A stretch of 15,100 bases of DNA from an uncultured Lachnospiraceae bacterium (GCA_934394615.1 CAKRRJ010000058.1:1-15100); one strand, 5' to 3'; counted from the first letter of the stretch, positions 6,428 through 14,530 are shown. The notes: generated by a model from the sequence alone, not told the origin. Numbers and translations are program-made.

Positions 6428-7847
6428 TCAATACTATTCTGGCAGATCCTACAGCCACAGGCGGCGTCCTTCCAGGCTTCCGCGCATTCTGGCCGCAGGA
6501 GCCTGCATTGCACTGATCGGCGCACTTGGCACCGGCCTTTTTTTTCTTATGAAAAACCATAAAAACCAGACTCCGGGTTCCACAGATTCCATCGTCATCG
6601 CAACGGAAGCCCCGGACAGCAATCCGTCTGCGCCGGATGAAGGAGACGGATTCGTTATGCCGGACACCCCGGCTGCGGACCTGCTGCACCAGGCTTATCT
6701 GCTCGCTGCCGGATATGACTACGATGCGGCGATCGCCCTCTTAAAGGATTCCACCGAATTTGCGCAGGATCCGGAGGTCATTTCCGCTATTGCCGACTAT
6801 GAGGCCACCCAAACAACTCTGGTGCGCACACCTATCAGCAAGATTACGCATGTGTTCTTCCACACCCTGATCGTCGATCCCGCAAAGGCATTCGACGGCG
6901 AAACAGACCAGGACGGTTACAACCAGGTCATGACAACCGTGGATGAATTTAAAAAAATCCTGGAAACCATGTACAACGAAGGCTATGTCCTTGTGAAGCT
7001 GCACGATATGGCATACGAAACCACCGATGAAAACGGCAATACCGTTATGAAAGCCGGCGACATCATGCTGCCTCCGGGCAAGATTCCGTTCGTCATGTCC
7101 CAGGATGACCTCTGCTACTATCCTTATATGGACGGCGACGGCTTCGCGAACCGCATCGTGATCGGCGAAGATGGAAAACCGACCTGTGAAATGCAGATGG
7201 ACGATGGTTCTGTCTCCACCGGCGACTATGACCTTGTCCCAATCCTGGAAACCTTCTGCGAACATCACCCGGATTTTTCCTACAAGGGAGCCCGCGCCGT
7301 GCTGGCATTCACCGGCTACGAAGGAATCCTTGGCTACCGCACCTCCTCTGCCTACGCGGATTCCGAAACCTACGAGCAGGACCGCCAGGCTGCAGCTGAG
7401 GTTGCCCAGTGCCTGCGCGATAATGGCTGGGAACTTGCATCCCACAGCTGGGGCCATCTGGATCTCGGCACCGTAGAGTGGGACCGCTTCCAGACCGACA
7501 CCGACAAGTGGGAATCTGAGGTGGAATCCCTCATCGGGCCGACCGACATCATCCTGTTTCCGTTTGGCGCGGATGTTGGAGACTGGCACCCATACACCAT
7601 GGACAATGATCGCTTCCGCTATCTGCACGATGCCGGATTCCGGTATTTCTGCAACGTGGATTCCCGCCAGTACTGGGTTCAGTTAGGCAATGATTACCTG
7701 CGCCAGGGCCGCCGCAACCTAGACGGCTACCGCATGTGGAAGGATATGACCGCCGAGGCAGAAGGACGCGAACGGAAACTCGATGACCTGTTCCGCGCGG
7801 AAGATGTCTTCGATCAGGCACGCCCAACTCCGGTACCGGAGATGTAG
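6423..7847 (+). CDS. Membrane-anchored polysaccharide-deacetylase-like (NodB/CE4) protein
   Basis: A 474-residue protein with a short basic cytoplasmic N-terminus (RRRPSRLPR), one transmembrane helix at about 22-43, an acidic, Pro/Ser/Thr-containing linker to about 85, an alpha-helical segment (87-130), then a NodB-homology fold. CE4-type metal-ligand motifs can be traced. VMSQDDLCYY (D228, D229) stands where TFDDG is usual, HSWGH (H341, H345) matches the H-S/T-x-x-H zinc motif, and FPFG at 379-382 matches a later strand motif. The family removes acetyl groups from N-acetylated sugars of peptidoglycan or exopolysaccharide. The changed first motif means activity is plausible but not certain. 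The ATG at 6423 follows AAGGGG at 11 nt, a rather long spacing. Tandem stops (TAG, TAA) end the gene. Divergence from a peptidoglycan carboxypeptidase supports a cell-wall role. Confidence 0.8.
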   Translation: MNQYYSGRSYSHRRRPSRLPRILAAGACIALIGALGTGLFFLMKNHKNQTPGSTDSIVIATEAPDSNPSAPDEGDGFVMPDTPAADLLHQAYLLAAGYDYDAAIALLKDSTEFAQDPEVISAIADYEATQTTLVRTPISKITHVFFHTLIVDPAKAFDGETDQDGYNQVMTTVDEFKKILETMYNEGYVLVKLHDMAYETTDENGNTVMKAGDIMLPPGKIPFVMSQDDLCYYPYMDGDGFANRIVIGEDGKPTCEMQMDDGSVSTGDYDLVPILETFCEHHPDFSYKGARAVLAFTGYEGILGYRTSSAYADSETYEQDRQAAAEVAQCLRDNGWELASHSWGHLDLGTVEWDRFQTDTDKWESEVESLIGPTDIILFPFGADVGDWHPYTMDNDRFRYLHDAGFRYFCNVDSRQYWVQLGNDYLRQGRRNLDGYRMWKDMTAEAEGRERKLDDLFRAEDVFDQARPTPVPEM

Positions 7848-7856
7848 TAAATGGAA

Positions 7857-7888
7857 GGAGCTGTCGCAAAATTGCCCCGACACGCTCC
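7857..7888. terminator. Hairpin between convergent genes (weak terminator)
   Basis: GGAG (7857-7860) with CTCC (7885-7888) and TGTCG (7862-7866) with CGACA (7878-7882) form an interrupted 9-bp stem between the NodB-like gene and the convergent MATE gene. Neither strand shows a clear T-run, so termination is uncertain. The 5' arm and loop (TGTCGCAAAATT) repeat those of the terminator at 10300-10340. Confidence 0.5.
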
Positions 7889-7913
7889 CATATCGTTGTT
7901 CGCTTGCTCTCAC

Positions 7914-9284
7914 TTACACATGTTCACCTGTGCCGGATTTTATGCGCAGTTTCCCGAAGAATAAATAATAGATCACAAACAGCACCGTCGTTGTGATCCA
8001 TGTCAGCGGATAGCTGAACATGATCGTGTACATATCGCGCTTTAACGGCACGGCGAAAAGAATCCAGCTCACACGCAGCACGCAGATTCCGAGCAGGCAG
8101 ATGATCATCGGACGCCAGCAGTCGCCTACGCCGCGCAGCGCGCCGGAAAGGATCTCGATCGCCACATACTCCACATACATCGGGGCCAGGTAGCGCATCA
8201 TGGCCACACCGATCGTGATAACATCGCGGTCGGTCGTAAACAGCTCATATCCGTATACACCGAAACGGTAGATGAGAAATGACATACCAAGCGATGCCAC
8301 AACCGCCATGAACATGCAGGTCCGCACGCCGTGGTGGACGCGCTTCATCTTCCCGGCTCCGTAGTTCTGACCGACAAACGTGGTCACAGAAATGCCAAAC
8401 GCGTTGATCATCATCCAGAATACGGAATCGAGCTTGCTGTACGCTGCCCATGCCGCAACGGTATTCGTTCCAAGGGAATTGATACCGGACTGGATGATGA
8501 CATTCGACAGGCCGTACATCACAGACTGCATGCCTGCCGGAAGCCCAATGCGGATGATGCGCTTTAACATGCGCTTATCCAGCCGCAGCTCCTTTAAGAC
8601 AAGGCGGTGCATATCCTTTGTCTGGATAAGGCAGCCAACCACCAGTCCCGCGCTCAAAAGCTGGGAAAGGATCGTCGCGAGCGCCGCTCCGGTCACGCCA
8701 AACCTGCAGATCACAACAAACACAACATCGAGCGCAATGTTTGTGAGGCAGCTCGCCGTGAGGAAGTAAAGAGGGCGTTTGGAATCGCCGACCGCCCGCA
8801 AGATTGCCGCGCCAACATTGTATACAAGATTGGCGATAATACCCAGAAAATAAATGCGCAGATACGTCACGGACAGGCCAATGACATCCTCCGGCGTCCC
8901 CATAGCTTTCAGCATAAACGGAGCCAGGCCGATTCCGGCAAACATGATGAACACGCCGGACAGAATACTGAACATAAGCGCAGTGTGGACTGCGTAGCCC
9001 ACCATCTCCGGGCGTTTCGCGCCGTAGTACTGCGAGACAATCACCGACGCGCCGGAAGAAAGTCCGACGAAAAATCCAACGATCAGCTGCGTCAGCATAC
9101 TCGTGGAACCACCGACTGCAGAAAGCGCTTCCTTGCCCACAAAACGTCCAACGATCATCGCGTCCGCCGCATTATAAAGCTGTTGGAAAAATGTTCCAAA
9201 CAGGATCGGAAAGAAAAAGAATAATAGCTGCTGCCAGATGATTCCTTCCGTGATCTGATTTCCATATTGCTTTTCTTTTGTCAT
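7914..9284 (-). CDS. MATE family multidrug/Na+ (or H+) antiporter
   Basis: A 456-residue polytopic membrane protein with about 12 hydrophobic segments in two homologous halves. It starts MTKEKQYGNQITEGIIWQQL. MATE hallmarks are visible: FFPILFGTFFQQLYNAAD in helix 1, MIVGRFVGKEALSAVG after it, GASVIVSQYYGAKRPE in the first half, and the corresponding GISVTTFVGQNYGAGKMKR and GALRGVGDCWRPM in the second half. The family exports cationic drugs, dyes or metabolites using an ion gradient; the substrate here is unknown. The start is ATG 9284, with GGGAGG 8 nt upstream. A TTG 24 nt further upstream stays in frame but has no comparable RBS. A -10-like TATGAT lies at 9318-9323 without a good -35. The gene is divergent from a lipoprotein gene and converges on the NodB-like gene. 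Confidence 0.93.
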   Translation of the reverse strand: MTKEKQYGNQITEGIIWQQLLFFFFPILFGTFFQQLYNAADAMIVGRFVGKEALSAVGGSTSMLTQLIVGFFVGLSSGASVIVSQYYGAKRPEMVGYAVHTALMFSILSGVFIMFAGIGLAPFMLKAMGTPEDVIGLSVTYLRIYFLGIIANLVYNVGAAILRAVGDSKRPLYFLTASCLTNIALDVVFVVICRFGVTGAALATILSQLLSAGLVVGCLIQTKDMHRLVLKELRLDKRMLKRIIRIGLPAGMQSVMYGLSNVIIQSGINSLGTNTVAAWAAYSKLDSVFWMMINAFGISVTTFVGQNYGAGKMKRVHHGVRTCMFMAVVASLGMSFLIYRFGVYGYELFTTDRDVITIGVAMMRYLAPMYVEYVAIEILSGALRGVGDCWRPMIICLLGICVLRVSWILFAVPLKRDMYTIMFSYPLTWITTTVLFVIYYLFFGKLRIKSGTGEHV

Positions 9285-9378
9285 CCCCGCAACCTCCCAA
9301 TACCTCAAACGGACTGTATCATATCTTCAATCCGTAACCTAAAATTAAAAATATCTTAAAGCATTTTCCCCGCATCCT

Positions 9379-9387
9379 TGCTATAAT
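9379..9387 (+). promoter_or_regulatory. Extended -10 promoter of the lipoprotein gene
   Basis: TGC TATAAT (9379-9387) is a perfect extended -10 without a recognisable -35. Transcription would start near 9394, giving a leader of about 43 nt to the ATG at 9437. Confidence 0.6.
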
Positions 9388-9436
9388 GTCAACGTTATGT
9401 TATTGTAGCAATATTATCTCATTTTGGAGAATGATC

Positions 9437-10291
9437 ATGCAAATATACCGAAACTATCTGGTGCTTCTGCTGCTCTCCGCTGTCGTGACCGGCTGCGGCG
9501 CTTCCGAAAAAAGTGAAAGTGCCGGCATTGCCGTACAGTCCGACACACTGCAGTCCGAAGAAACCAATTCCAGCCATATGATTTCCATAAACGGCATCTG
9601 CTATCAGGACGCCGGCCGTACGGTGTACAGCCAGCCCGACCACACCGATGGCACAATCCACTCTGTCACCGATTCCAGTGAAAAACCGGAGCAGAATGAG
9701 GAAGCCAACTTTCCCTGTGAGGGCGCTTCCTACTGCGTTCTCGCGGACGGAGCTGTCGGGGTCATGACCGATCCGGAAGCCGGTACCTACGAGCTGTTCC
9801 TCGCAGATGATACGGTCGAATTTCAGGGAATCTATAAAAAACGAAAAAAACTTTCCGACGATACCCTGAAATGGCTGAATTTCTATTACAGCCTCTCCGA
9901 ATCGGACCGGAACGCACTTTCCATGATTCCGTCCGAATTTGCCGGACAGGTAGCAAGCGGCAGTCCTGCTGCTGTAGAAACCAGCGCTTCCGAGAGTTCC
10001 TATCTCGACGCGCTCACCCAGGAAGAACTCAACGCCACGGAAGCACTCGCCCAGTATTACTTCACAGAAGAAGTCACCTCATTTGAGGGCGTTGACCAGA
10101 TCTACCCGGCAGAGTCCTCCGACCCACAGTACCACAACAGCGGAATCGAGGCCGATTACGGTCCGGGAAATCTCATCATTTACCGCGTCCTGACAAACCT
10201 CGACCGCAGGGACGGCAACCCGTTCCGCTACATCAGCATCGCCCGCAAATCCAAGTCCGATGACTGGAAGATCATTAATAGTGGATTCTAG
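9437..10291 (+). CDS. Lipoprotein of unknown function
   Basis: A 284-residue predicted surface lipoprotein. The N-terminus MQIYRNYLVLLLLSAVVTGC has a short charged segment, a hydrophobic core and a lipobox VTGC, so C20 would be lipidated after signal peptidase II cleavage. A Ser/Glu-rich spacer follows, then a region with YQDAGRTVYSQPD and a C-terminal part rich in Tyr and acidic residues ending in WKIINSGF. I recognise no enzymatic motif or named domain. The start is ATG 9437 because GGAG lies 7 nt upstream; an in-frame ATG at 9431 is only 1 nt from that RBS, and anything further upstream would overlap the promoter. A strong terminator follows the stop within 10 nt, so it is a single-gene transcript. 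Confidence 0.8.
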   Translation: MQIYRNYLVLLLLSAVVTGCGASEKSESAGIAVQSDTLQSEETNSSHMISINGICYQDAGRTVYSQPDHTDGTIHSVTDSSEKPEQNEEANFPCEGASYCVLADGAVGVMTDPEAGTYELFLADDTVEFQGIYKKRKKLSDDTLKWLNFYYSLSESDRNALSMIPSEFAGQVASGSPAAVETSASESSYLDALTQEELNATEALAQYYFTEEVTSFEGVDQIYPAESSDPQYHNSGIEADYGPGNLIIYRVLTNLDRRDGNPFRYISIARKSKSDDWKIINSGF

Positions 10292-10299
10292 TTTGTCAC

Positions 10300-10340
10300 A
10301 AAGGGAGTGTCGCAAAATTTCTGCAACACTCCCTTTTCTT
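10300..10340 (+). terminator. Strong intrinsic terminator, possibly bidirectional
   Basis: AAAGGGAGTGT (10300-10310) pairs perfectly with ACACTCCCTTT (10326-10336), 11 bp. An inner GCA/TGC may extend it. It is followed on the plus strand by a T-rich run (TTTTCTTCTATTATTTT). On the minus strand the stem is followed only by TTT, so it may also weakly serve the convergent c-di-GMP gene that ends at 10349. Confidence 0.88.
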
Positions 10341-10348
10341 CTATTATT

Positions 10349-12286
10349 TTATTTCTGCTGAATCTCCGCCATCTTCTCTTTAATCTTATCCTGGATCTCG
10401 ACGAAACACTGGATCAGAACCGGATTGAAGGTTCCGCACTCTCCGCCGAGGATCATCTCCATGGCGCGTTCGTGGGAAAAGCCTTTCTTGTATACACGCT
10501 CGCTGACCAGCGCGTCGTACACATCCGCCAGCGACACGATCTGCGCGGAGATCGGGATCTCGTCGCCGACTAAACCGTCCGGATACCCTTTTCCGTCGTA
10601 GCGCTCATGATGCCATCTGCAGATCTGATAGGAAATCTCGATGAGCGGCTCGTCTTTGTAGCGCTCCATCTTACTTAGCATGGAGGTGCCGATGAGCGTA
10701 TGCTGCTTCATAATCTCGAATTCTTCTTTCGTCAGCCTTCCCGGCTTGTTTAAGATCTTTTCATCGATTCCGATCTTTCCGATATCGTGGAAAGCAGACG
10801 CGATGCAGATCATCTGGCAGAGTTCCGGGGTAAGGCGGTAACGGTCCGTGCGCTGCAGGATTCCCTCCAAGAGCATTTCTGTCAGGATCTTGATGTGGAG
10901 GACATGAAGACCGCTCTCTCCGTTTCGGAACTCAACAATCTGGCTGAGTACCTCCACCATCATCTGGCTGTTTTTCTCATTTTCGTGGATCTGATTCGAT
11001 ACCAGCGCAATGAGGCGGCGCTGTTTTGCGTAAAGCTTAATGGTGTTGAACACTCGCTGGCGCACCACGCGGTTGTCGAACGGACGGCTGATATAGTCCG
11101 ATACGCCAAGCTGGAACGCGCGGCGGATGGAGGTGTCGGATTCCTCGCTGGAGATCATGATGACCGGAATATCCTCAATCCAGCGCTTCCGGTTCATCTC
11201 CATTAATACTTCAAATCCATCCATAACCGGCATAACAATGTCCAGCAGGACCACGGAAACTTCTTTGCCGTAATATTTTAACAGATCCAGGCATTCCTCG
11301 CCATTCTCTGCTTCGATGATGTCGAAATCGGTTTCCAGCATGGTTACGAGAATAGCGCGGTTCATCTCGGAATCGTCTACCACAAGCACCTTCTGTTTGC
11401 AGCCCGAACCGCTTCTGCCAGACTCACGGTCCTCCTGCTCTGTGACAACCGTATTTTTATTATTCTTTGCCTGGTACATAAGATGATCTGCCCGGGACAC
11501 TGCAGCTTCCAGCCGTTCATTCTGACAGAGCGTTCCTCCTATGCTGATGGAAATCTGCAGTTTGGAATACCCCGGAATGGTGGCATCGTGTACCCGGCGC
11601 TTGATCAATTCCAGTTTTTTTGTGAATACTTCTTCCTCGATATTCGGCATGAGAAGAAGAAATTCATCTCCGCCAAGCCGAATCAGACAGTCCGCTTTTC
11701 TTGTATTCTTCCGGATAGCATCGGCCGCTGTGCGCAGTGCCATATCCCCGGCGTTATGGCCATATGTGTCGTTGTAAAGTTTGAAATCGTCCAGATCTAC
11801 CAGCGCGACACCGGCAGTCAGGACACGGTCTTTCATTTCATCTTCATAGTATCGGCGGTTGTAAGCATCGGTAATGGCATCTTTATAAAGCTTGTCGTTA
11901 TAATGGACAAACAGGTCTACCAGATTTTCGTGATTTAACTGGCCAAACGACCATTCATTATCCAGGCGTCGGATCAGCTCCATAATATAATCTTTGCCGT
12001 CGATCTGGAGATACCGGGCAATGATCTGATGCAGGACACCGCCATATACTTCCAGCTTTCCTTTTTCCGTCTTTGCCTCTGCCGCGTTTTTTACTACGCA
12101 GTTCTGGCACTGCCGTTCCATTGCCTCAAAGTCGCAGGAACTGCACGCGCACTGCCCTGCCCTGCACCATTCCCGCACCGGGGCGGTTCCGTCTACCGGA
12201 AATAAACGGACTGCCTGGAAAAGTTTTCTGTAATTTTCAATCTCGGTCTCTGCCTGCTGTGCTGTCATTTTTTCTTCTAGTGTCAT
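10349..12286 (-). CDS. GGDEF-REC-HD-GYP c-di-GMP signalling protein with Cys-rich N-terminus
   Basis: A soluble protein, 645 residues from the chosen ATG, combining synthesis and breakdown of cyclic di-GMP with a phosphoreceiver. In order: a PAS-sized N-terminal region with six cysteines (C41, C46, C48, C51, C60, C63); a GGDEF cyclase domain with intact GGDEF (205-209) and a canonical RxxD inhibitory site (R196-D199) exactly five residues before it; a receiver domain with D304/D305 and phospho-acceptor D349 in LLDIVMP; and an HD-GYP phosphodiesterase domain with HDIGK (H500, D501) and HHERYDGKGYP (559-569). The receiver has RPF (R401) where KPF is usual. Start choice: the frame is open to an ATG at 12385, but that has no RBS and nearly coincides with the predicted transcript start. 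The ATG at 12286 has GGGCGGG 7 nt upstream; 12268 is also possible. Confidence 0.92.
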   Translation of the reverse strand: MTLEEKMTAQQAETEIENYRKLFQAVRLFPVDGTAPVREWCRAGQCACSSCDFEAMERQCQNCVVKNAAEAKTEKGKLEVYGGVLHQIIARYLQIDGKDYIMELIRRLDNEWSFGQLNHENLVDLFVHYNDKLYKDAITDAYNRRYYEDEMKDRVLTAGVALVDLDDFKLYNDTYGHNAGDMALRTAADAIRKNTRKADCLIRLGGDEFLLLMPNIEEEVFTKKLELIKRRVHDATIPGYSKLQISISIGGTLCQNERLEAAVSRADHLMYQAKNNKNTVVTEQEDRESGRSGSGCKQKVLVVDDSEMNRAILVTMLETDFDIIEAENGEECLDLLKYYGKEVSVVLLDIVMPVMDGFEVLMEMNRKRWIEDIPVIMISSEESDTSIRRAFQLGVSDYISRPFDNRVVRQRVFNTIKLYAKQRRLIALVSNQIHENEKNSQMMVEVLSQIVEFRNGESGLHVLHIKILTEMLLEGILQRTDRYRLTPELCQMICIASAFHDIGKIGIDEKILNKPGRLTKEEFEIMKQHTLIGTSMLSKMERYKDEPLIEISYQICRWHHERYDGKGYPDGLVGDEIPISAQIVSLADVYDALVSERVYKKGFSHERAMEMILGGECGTFNPVLIQCFVEIQDKIKEKMAEIQQK

Positions 12287-12308
12287 AAATTTTCCCGCCC
12301 CTGCATTT

Positions 12309-12355
12309 GCCAGTTTGTTACTGTTCACGCGCTGCGCAAACAGTAACGCCAGTTT
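12309..12355. repeat. 31-nt palindrome exactly bounded by an 8-nt direct repeat
   Basis: Arms GTTACTGTTCACGC (12317-12330) and GCGCAAACAGTAAC (12334-12347) surround a 3-nt loop. In minus-strand RNA all 14 pairs can form, two of them G-U. GCCAGTTT occurs immediately before (12309-12316) and immediately after (12348-12355) the palindrome, like a target-site duplication. The element lies just upstream of the chosen start codon of the c-di-GMP gene, in its leader if that start is right, otherwise in its first codons. Confidence 0.75.
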
Positions 12356-12386
12356 CCTCTGTTTGGCAAGCTGCCTCACCGCCATG

Positions 12387-12415
12387 ATAATACTTTAATG
12401 ATACCATTTTGTAAG
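12387..12415 (-). promoter_or_regulatory. Probable promoter of the c-di-GMP gene
   Basis: On the minus strand: -35 CTTACA (12410-12415), 17-nt spacer, -10 TATTAT (12387-12392). A start near 12380 would place the upstream in-frame ATG at 12385 outside the transcript and give a leader of about 95 nt containing the palindrome. Confidence 0.5.
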
Positions 12416-12498
12416 AAAAATAACAACCAGATATTCTGCCTTAACTCGACATAGTTTTCCGCAGAAAAGCCATATTTCGCTCTTCATGCGTATTTTTC

Positions 12499-13278
12499 TC
12501 AGTTTTTTCCGTGCACCGCCTCACACATAGCCTGCACATATTCCCGAATGTGTTCCGGCGCATTCTCGCCATATTCTTTACAGAGCTTCACGATGGCCGA
12601 TCCTACAATGGCTCCGTCGGACAGTCCTGCCATTTTCGCTGCCTGTTCCGGCGTGGAAATGCCAAAACCGACCGCGCACGGAATGTCTTTTGCTTCCTTC
12701 ACCAGTTTCACCATGGCACCGATATCCGTTGTAATCTCGCTTCGCATACCGGTTACTCCCAGGGAAGATACACAGTACACAAATCCATTCGCCTCCTTTG
12801 CGATCATGCGGATGCGGTCATGGGAAGTCGGCGCGATCAGGGAGATCAGATCCAGGCCATACTGGCGGCACACAACATCAAACTCTTCCTTTTCCTCAAA
12901 CGGCACATCCGGTAAAATAAGGCCGTCCATGCCAATCTCTGCTGCTTTTTTCACAAATCGTTCCGTCCCGTAAGAGTACACTACATTGGCGTAAGTCATA
13001 AATACCATCGGGATCTGGCTGTTTTTCCGGATCTTCACAACCATATCAAAGATCTTGTCGGTGGTAACGCCGCCGGATAACGCGCGGATGTTCGCGCCCT
13101 GGATCACCGGACCTTCCGCGGTCGGATCGGAAAACGGGATACCAAGTTCAATTAAATCTGCGCCTGCCTCTTCCATGGCATAGACAATCTTTTCTGTTAC
13201 CTCTAAGGACGGATCCCCGCAGGTGATGAACGGGATAAATGCTTTTCCTTTTTCAAATGCCTTTGCGATCTTATTCAT
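12499..13278 (-). CDS. trpA: Tryptophan synthase alpha subunit
   Basis: Cleaves indole-3-glycerol phosphate to indole and glyceraldehyde-3-phosphate, passing indole through a tunnel to the beta subunit. The 259-residue TIM barrel is of normal length. [11 protein letters not shown] carries the catalytic Glu (E44, E49 in the E. coli enzyme), and GFGISTPEQ plus GSAIVK are the phosphate-binding loops. The second catalytic position, Asp60 in E. coli (LADGP), is Glu here (TAEGP, E55, codon 13114-13116). The ATG at 13278 has GGAGG 7 nt upstream and lies within the last codons of trpB (8-nt overlap), so translation is coupled. No convincing terminator follows the stop, and the next promoter lies about 85 nt beyond. 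Confidence 0.97.
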   Translation of the reverse strand: MNKIAKAFEKGKAFIPFITCGDPSLEVTEKIVYAMEEAGADLIELGIPFSDPTAEGPVIQGANIRALSGGVTTDKIFDMVVKIRKNSQIPMVFMTYANVVYSYGTERFVKKAAEIGMDGLILPDVPFEEKEEFDVVCRQYGLDLISLIAPTSHDRIRMIAKEANGFVYCVSSLGVTGMRSEITTDIGAMVKLVKEAKDIPCAVGFGISTPEQAAKMAGLSDGAIVGSAIVKLCKEYGENAPEHIREYVQAMCEAVHGKN

Positions 13279-14455
13279 GTAAGTCCTCCCCTCTGTATCT
13301 CGCTACGGATACACAGTCTTTATCTCCTCTTCCAGATACGTTTACTACGATGATCTTGTCTTTTCCCATGGTCGGTGCCAGCTTCATGGCATGAGCAATG
13401 GCATGCGCGCTCTCGATGGCCGGGATGATGCCCTCGGTCCGTGACAGGTACTCAAATGCCTCTACCGCTTCCTCATCGGTGATGGCTACATACTGGGCGC
13501 GGCCTGCGTCAAAGAGTGCCGCATGCTCCGGTCCGATGCCCGGATAATCCAGTCCGGCCGAGATGGAATATACCGGAGCGATCTGTCCGTATTCATCCTG
13601 GCAGAAGTAGGACTTCATGCCATGGAAGATGCCAAGGCGGCCGGTGGCGATGGTGGCTGCCGTCTCCGCGGTATTAACACCGCGTCCGGCTGCCTCGCAG
13701 CCGATCAGCTGTACCTCTTTGTCTTCAATGAAGTTGTAGAACGCGCCGATGGCATTGGAGCCGCCGCCCACACAGGCAAGCACTGCGTCCGGAAGCCGTC
13801 CTTCCTTCTCTAACATCTGCTCCTTGATCTCTTTGGAGATGACCGACTGGAAATCTCTTACAATGGTCGGGAACGGGTGCGGTCCCATGCAGGAGCCAAG
13901 CACATAGTGCGTATCCTCGATGCGGTTGGTCCACTCTCTCATGGTCTCCGATACGGCATCCTTTAAGGTTCCGGTTCCGGATGTTACCGCGTGAACCTTG
14001 GCTCCCAGCAGGCGCATCCGGTACACGTTTAACGCCTGGCGCTCGGTATCTTCCTTTCCCATGAAGACCTCACATTCCATTCCCATGAGCGCTGCCACCG
14101 TTGCGGTTGCCACACCGTGCTGACCGGCTCCGGTCTCAGCAATGACTCTGGTCTTACCCATCTTCTTTGCCAGAAGCATCTGACCAATGACGTTGTTGAT
14201 CTTGTGGGCGCCGGTGTGATTTAAGTCCTCACGCTTTAAATAGATCTTTGCGCCGCCCAGATCCTTTGTCATGCGCTCCGCATAGTAAAGACGGGATGGC
14301 CTTCCTGCATACTCATTCAGCATAGTCTGAAGTTCCCGGTTAAATTCCGGATCATCTTTGTAACGGTTGTATGCCTCCTCCAGTTCGATCACTGCATTCA
14401 TCAGAGTTTCCGGAATGTACTGACCGCCATGAATTCCAAATCTGCCTTTGCTCAT
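13271..14455 (-). CDS. trpB: Tryptophan synthase beta subunit
   Basis: PLP enzyme that condenses indole with L-serine to make L-tryptophan, working as an alpha2-beta2 complex with TrpA. The 394-residue protein is full length and of the TrpB1 type. HTGAHKINN supplies the PLP-binding lysine K85, AETGAGQHG carries the catalytic glutamate E107, and GGGSNA (230-235) is the phosphate-binding loop. The ATG at 14455 has a perfect AGGAGG (14463-14468) 7 nt upstream. It is the first gene after the tryptophan T-box, so transcription depends on uncharged tRNA-Trp. No other trp genes (trpE, G, D, C, F) lie beside it in the window. Confidence 0.98.
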   Translation of the reverse strand: MSKGRFGIHGGQYIPETLMNAVIELEEAYNRYKDDPEFNRELQTMLNEYAGRPSRLYYAERMTKDLGGAKIYLKREDLNHTGAHKINNVIGQMLLAKKMGKTRVIAETGAGQHGVATATVAALMGMECEVFMGKEDTERQALNVYRMRLLGAKVHAVTSGTGTLKDAVSETMREWTNRIEDTHYVLGSCMGPHPFPTIVRDFQSVISKEIKEQMLEKEGRLPDAVLACVGGGSNAIGAFYNFIEDKEVQLIGCEAAGRGVNTAETAATIATGRLGIFHGMKSYFCQDEYGQIAPVYSISAGLDYPGIGPEHAALFDAGRAQYVAITDEEAVEAFEYLSRTEGIIPAIESAHAIAHAMKLAPTMGKDKIIVVNVSGRGDKDCVSVARYRGEDLHE

Positions 14456-14489
14456 CGTGTTTCCTCCTCATAGTTGAATTTGTCGAAAG

Positions 14490-14530
14490 AAAATGAAAAA
14501 TCCCGGCATAGTAAAAATACTATGCCGGGA
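14490..14530 (-). terminator. T-box-controlled terminator of trpBA
   Basis: TCCCGGCATAGTA (14518-14530 on the minus strand) pairs perfectly with TACTATGCCGGGA (14501-14513), a 13-bp stem with a 4-nt loop, followed by TTTTTCATTTTC. It is mutually exclusive with the T-box antiterminator. Confidence 0.95.

Noticed and set aside
6741..7628. Open frame of 295 codons on the minus strand
   Set aside because: Lies wholly opposite the NodB-like gene. Its translation has no recognisable motif, it has no RBS, and the plus-strand gene has clear family motifs.
8607..9224. Open frame of 205 codons on the plus strand
   Set aside because: Antisense to the MATE gene; very rich in Arg/His/Asn, as expected from the complement of a hydrophobic membrane protein gene.
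9309..9335. ACGGA/TCCGT inverted repeat around the MATE -10 region as a regulator operator
   Set aside because: Only 5 bp per arm with a long spacer and no adjacent regulator gene; expected by chance.
10787..11206. Open frame of 139 codons on the plus strand
   Set aside because: Antisense to the HD-GYP and receiver part of the c-di-GMP gene; no independent support.
12420..12498. Terminator after trpA
   Set aside because: A TTTTC/GGAAAA-type stem is present but short and not followed by a T-run; not good enough to call.
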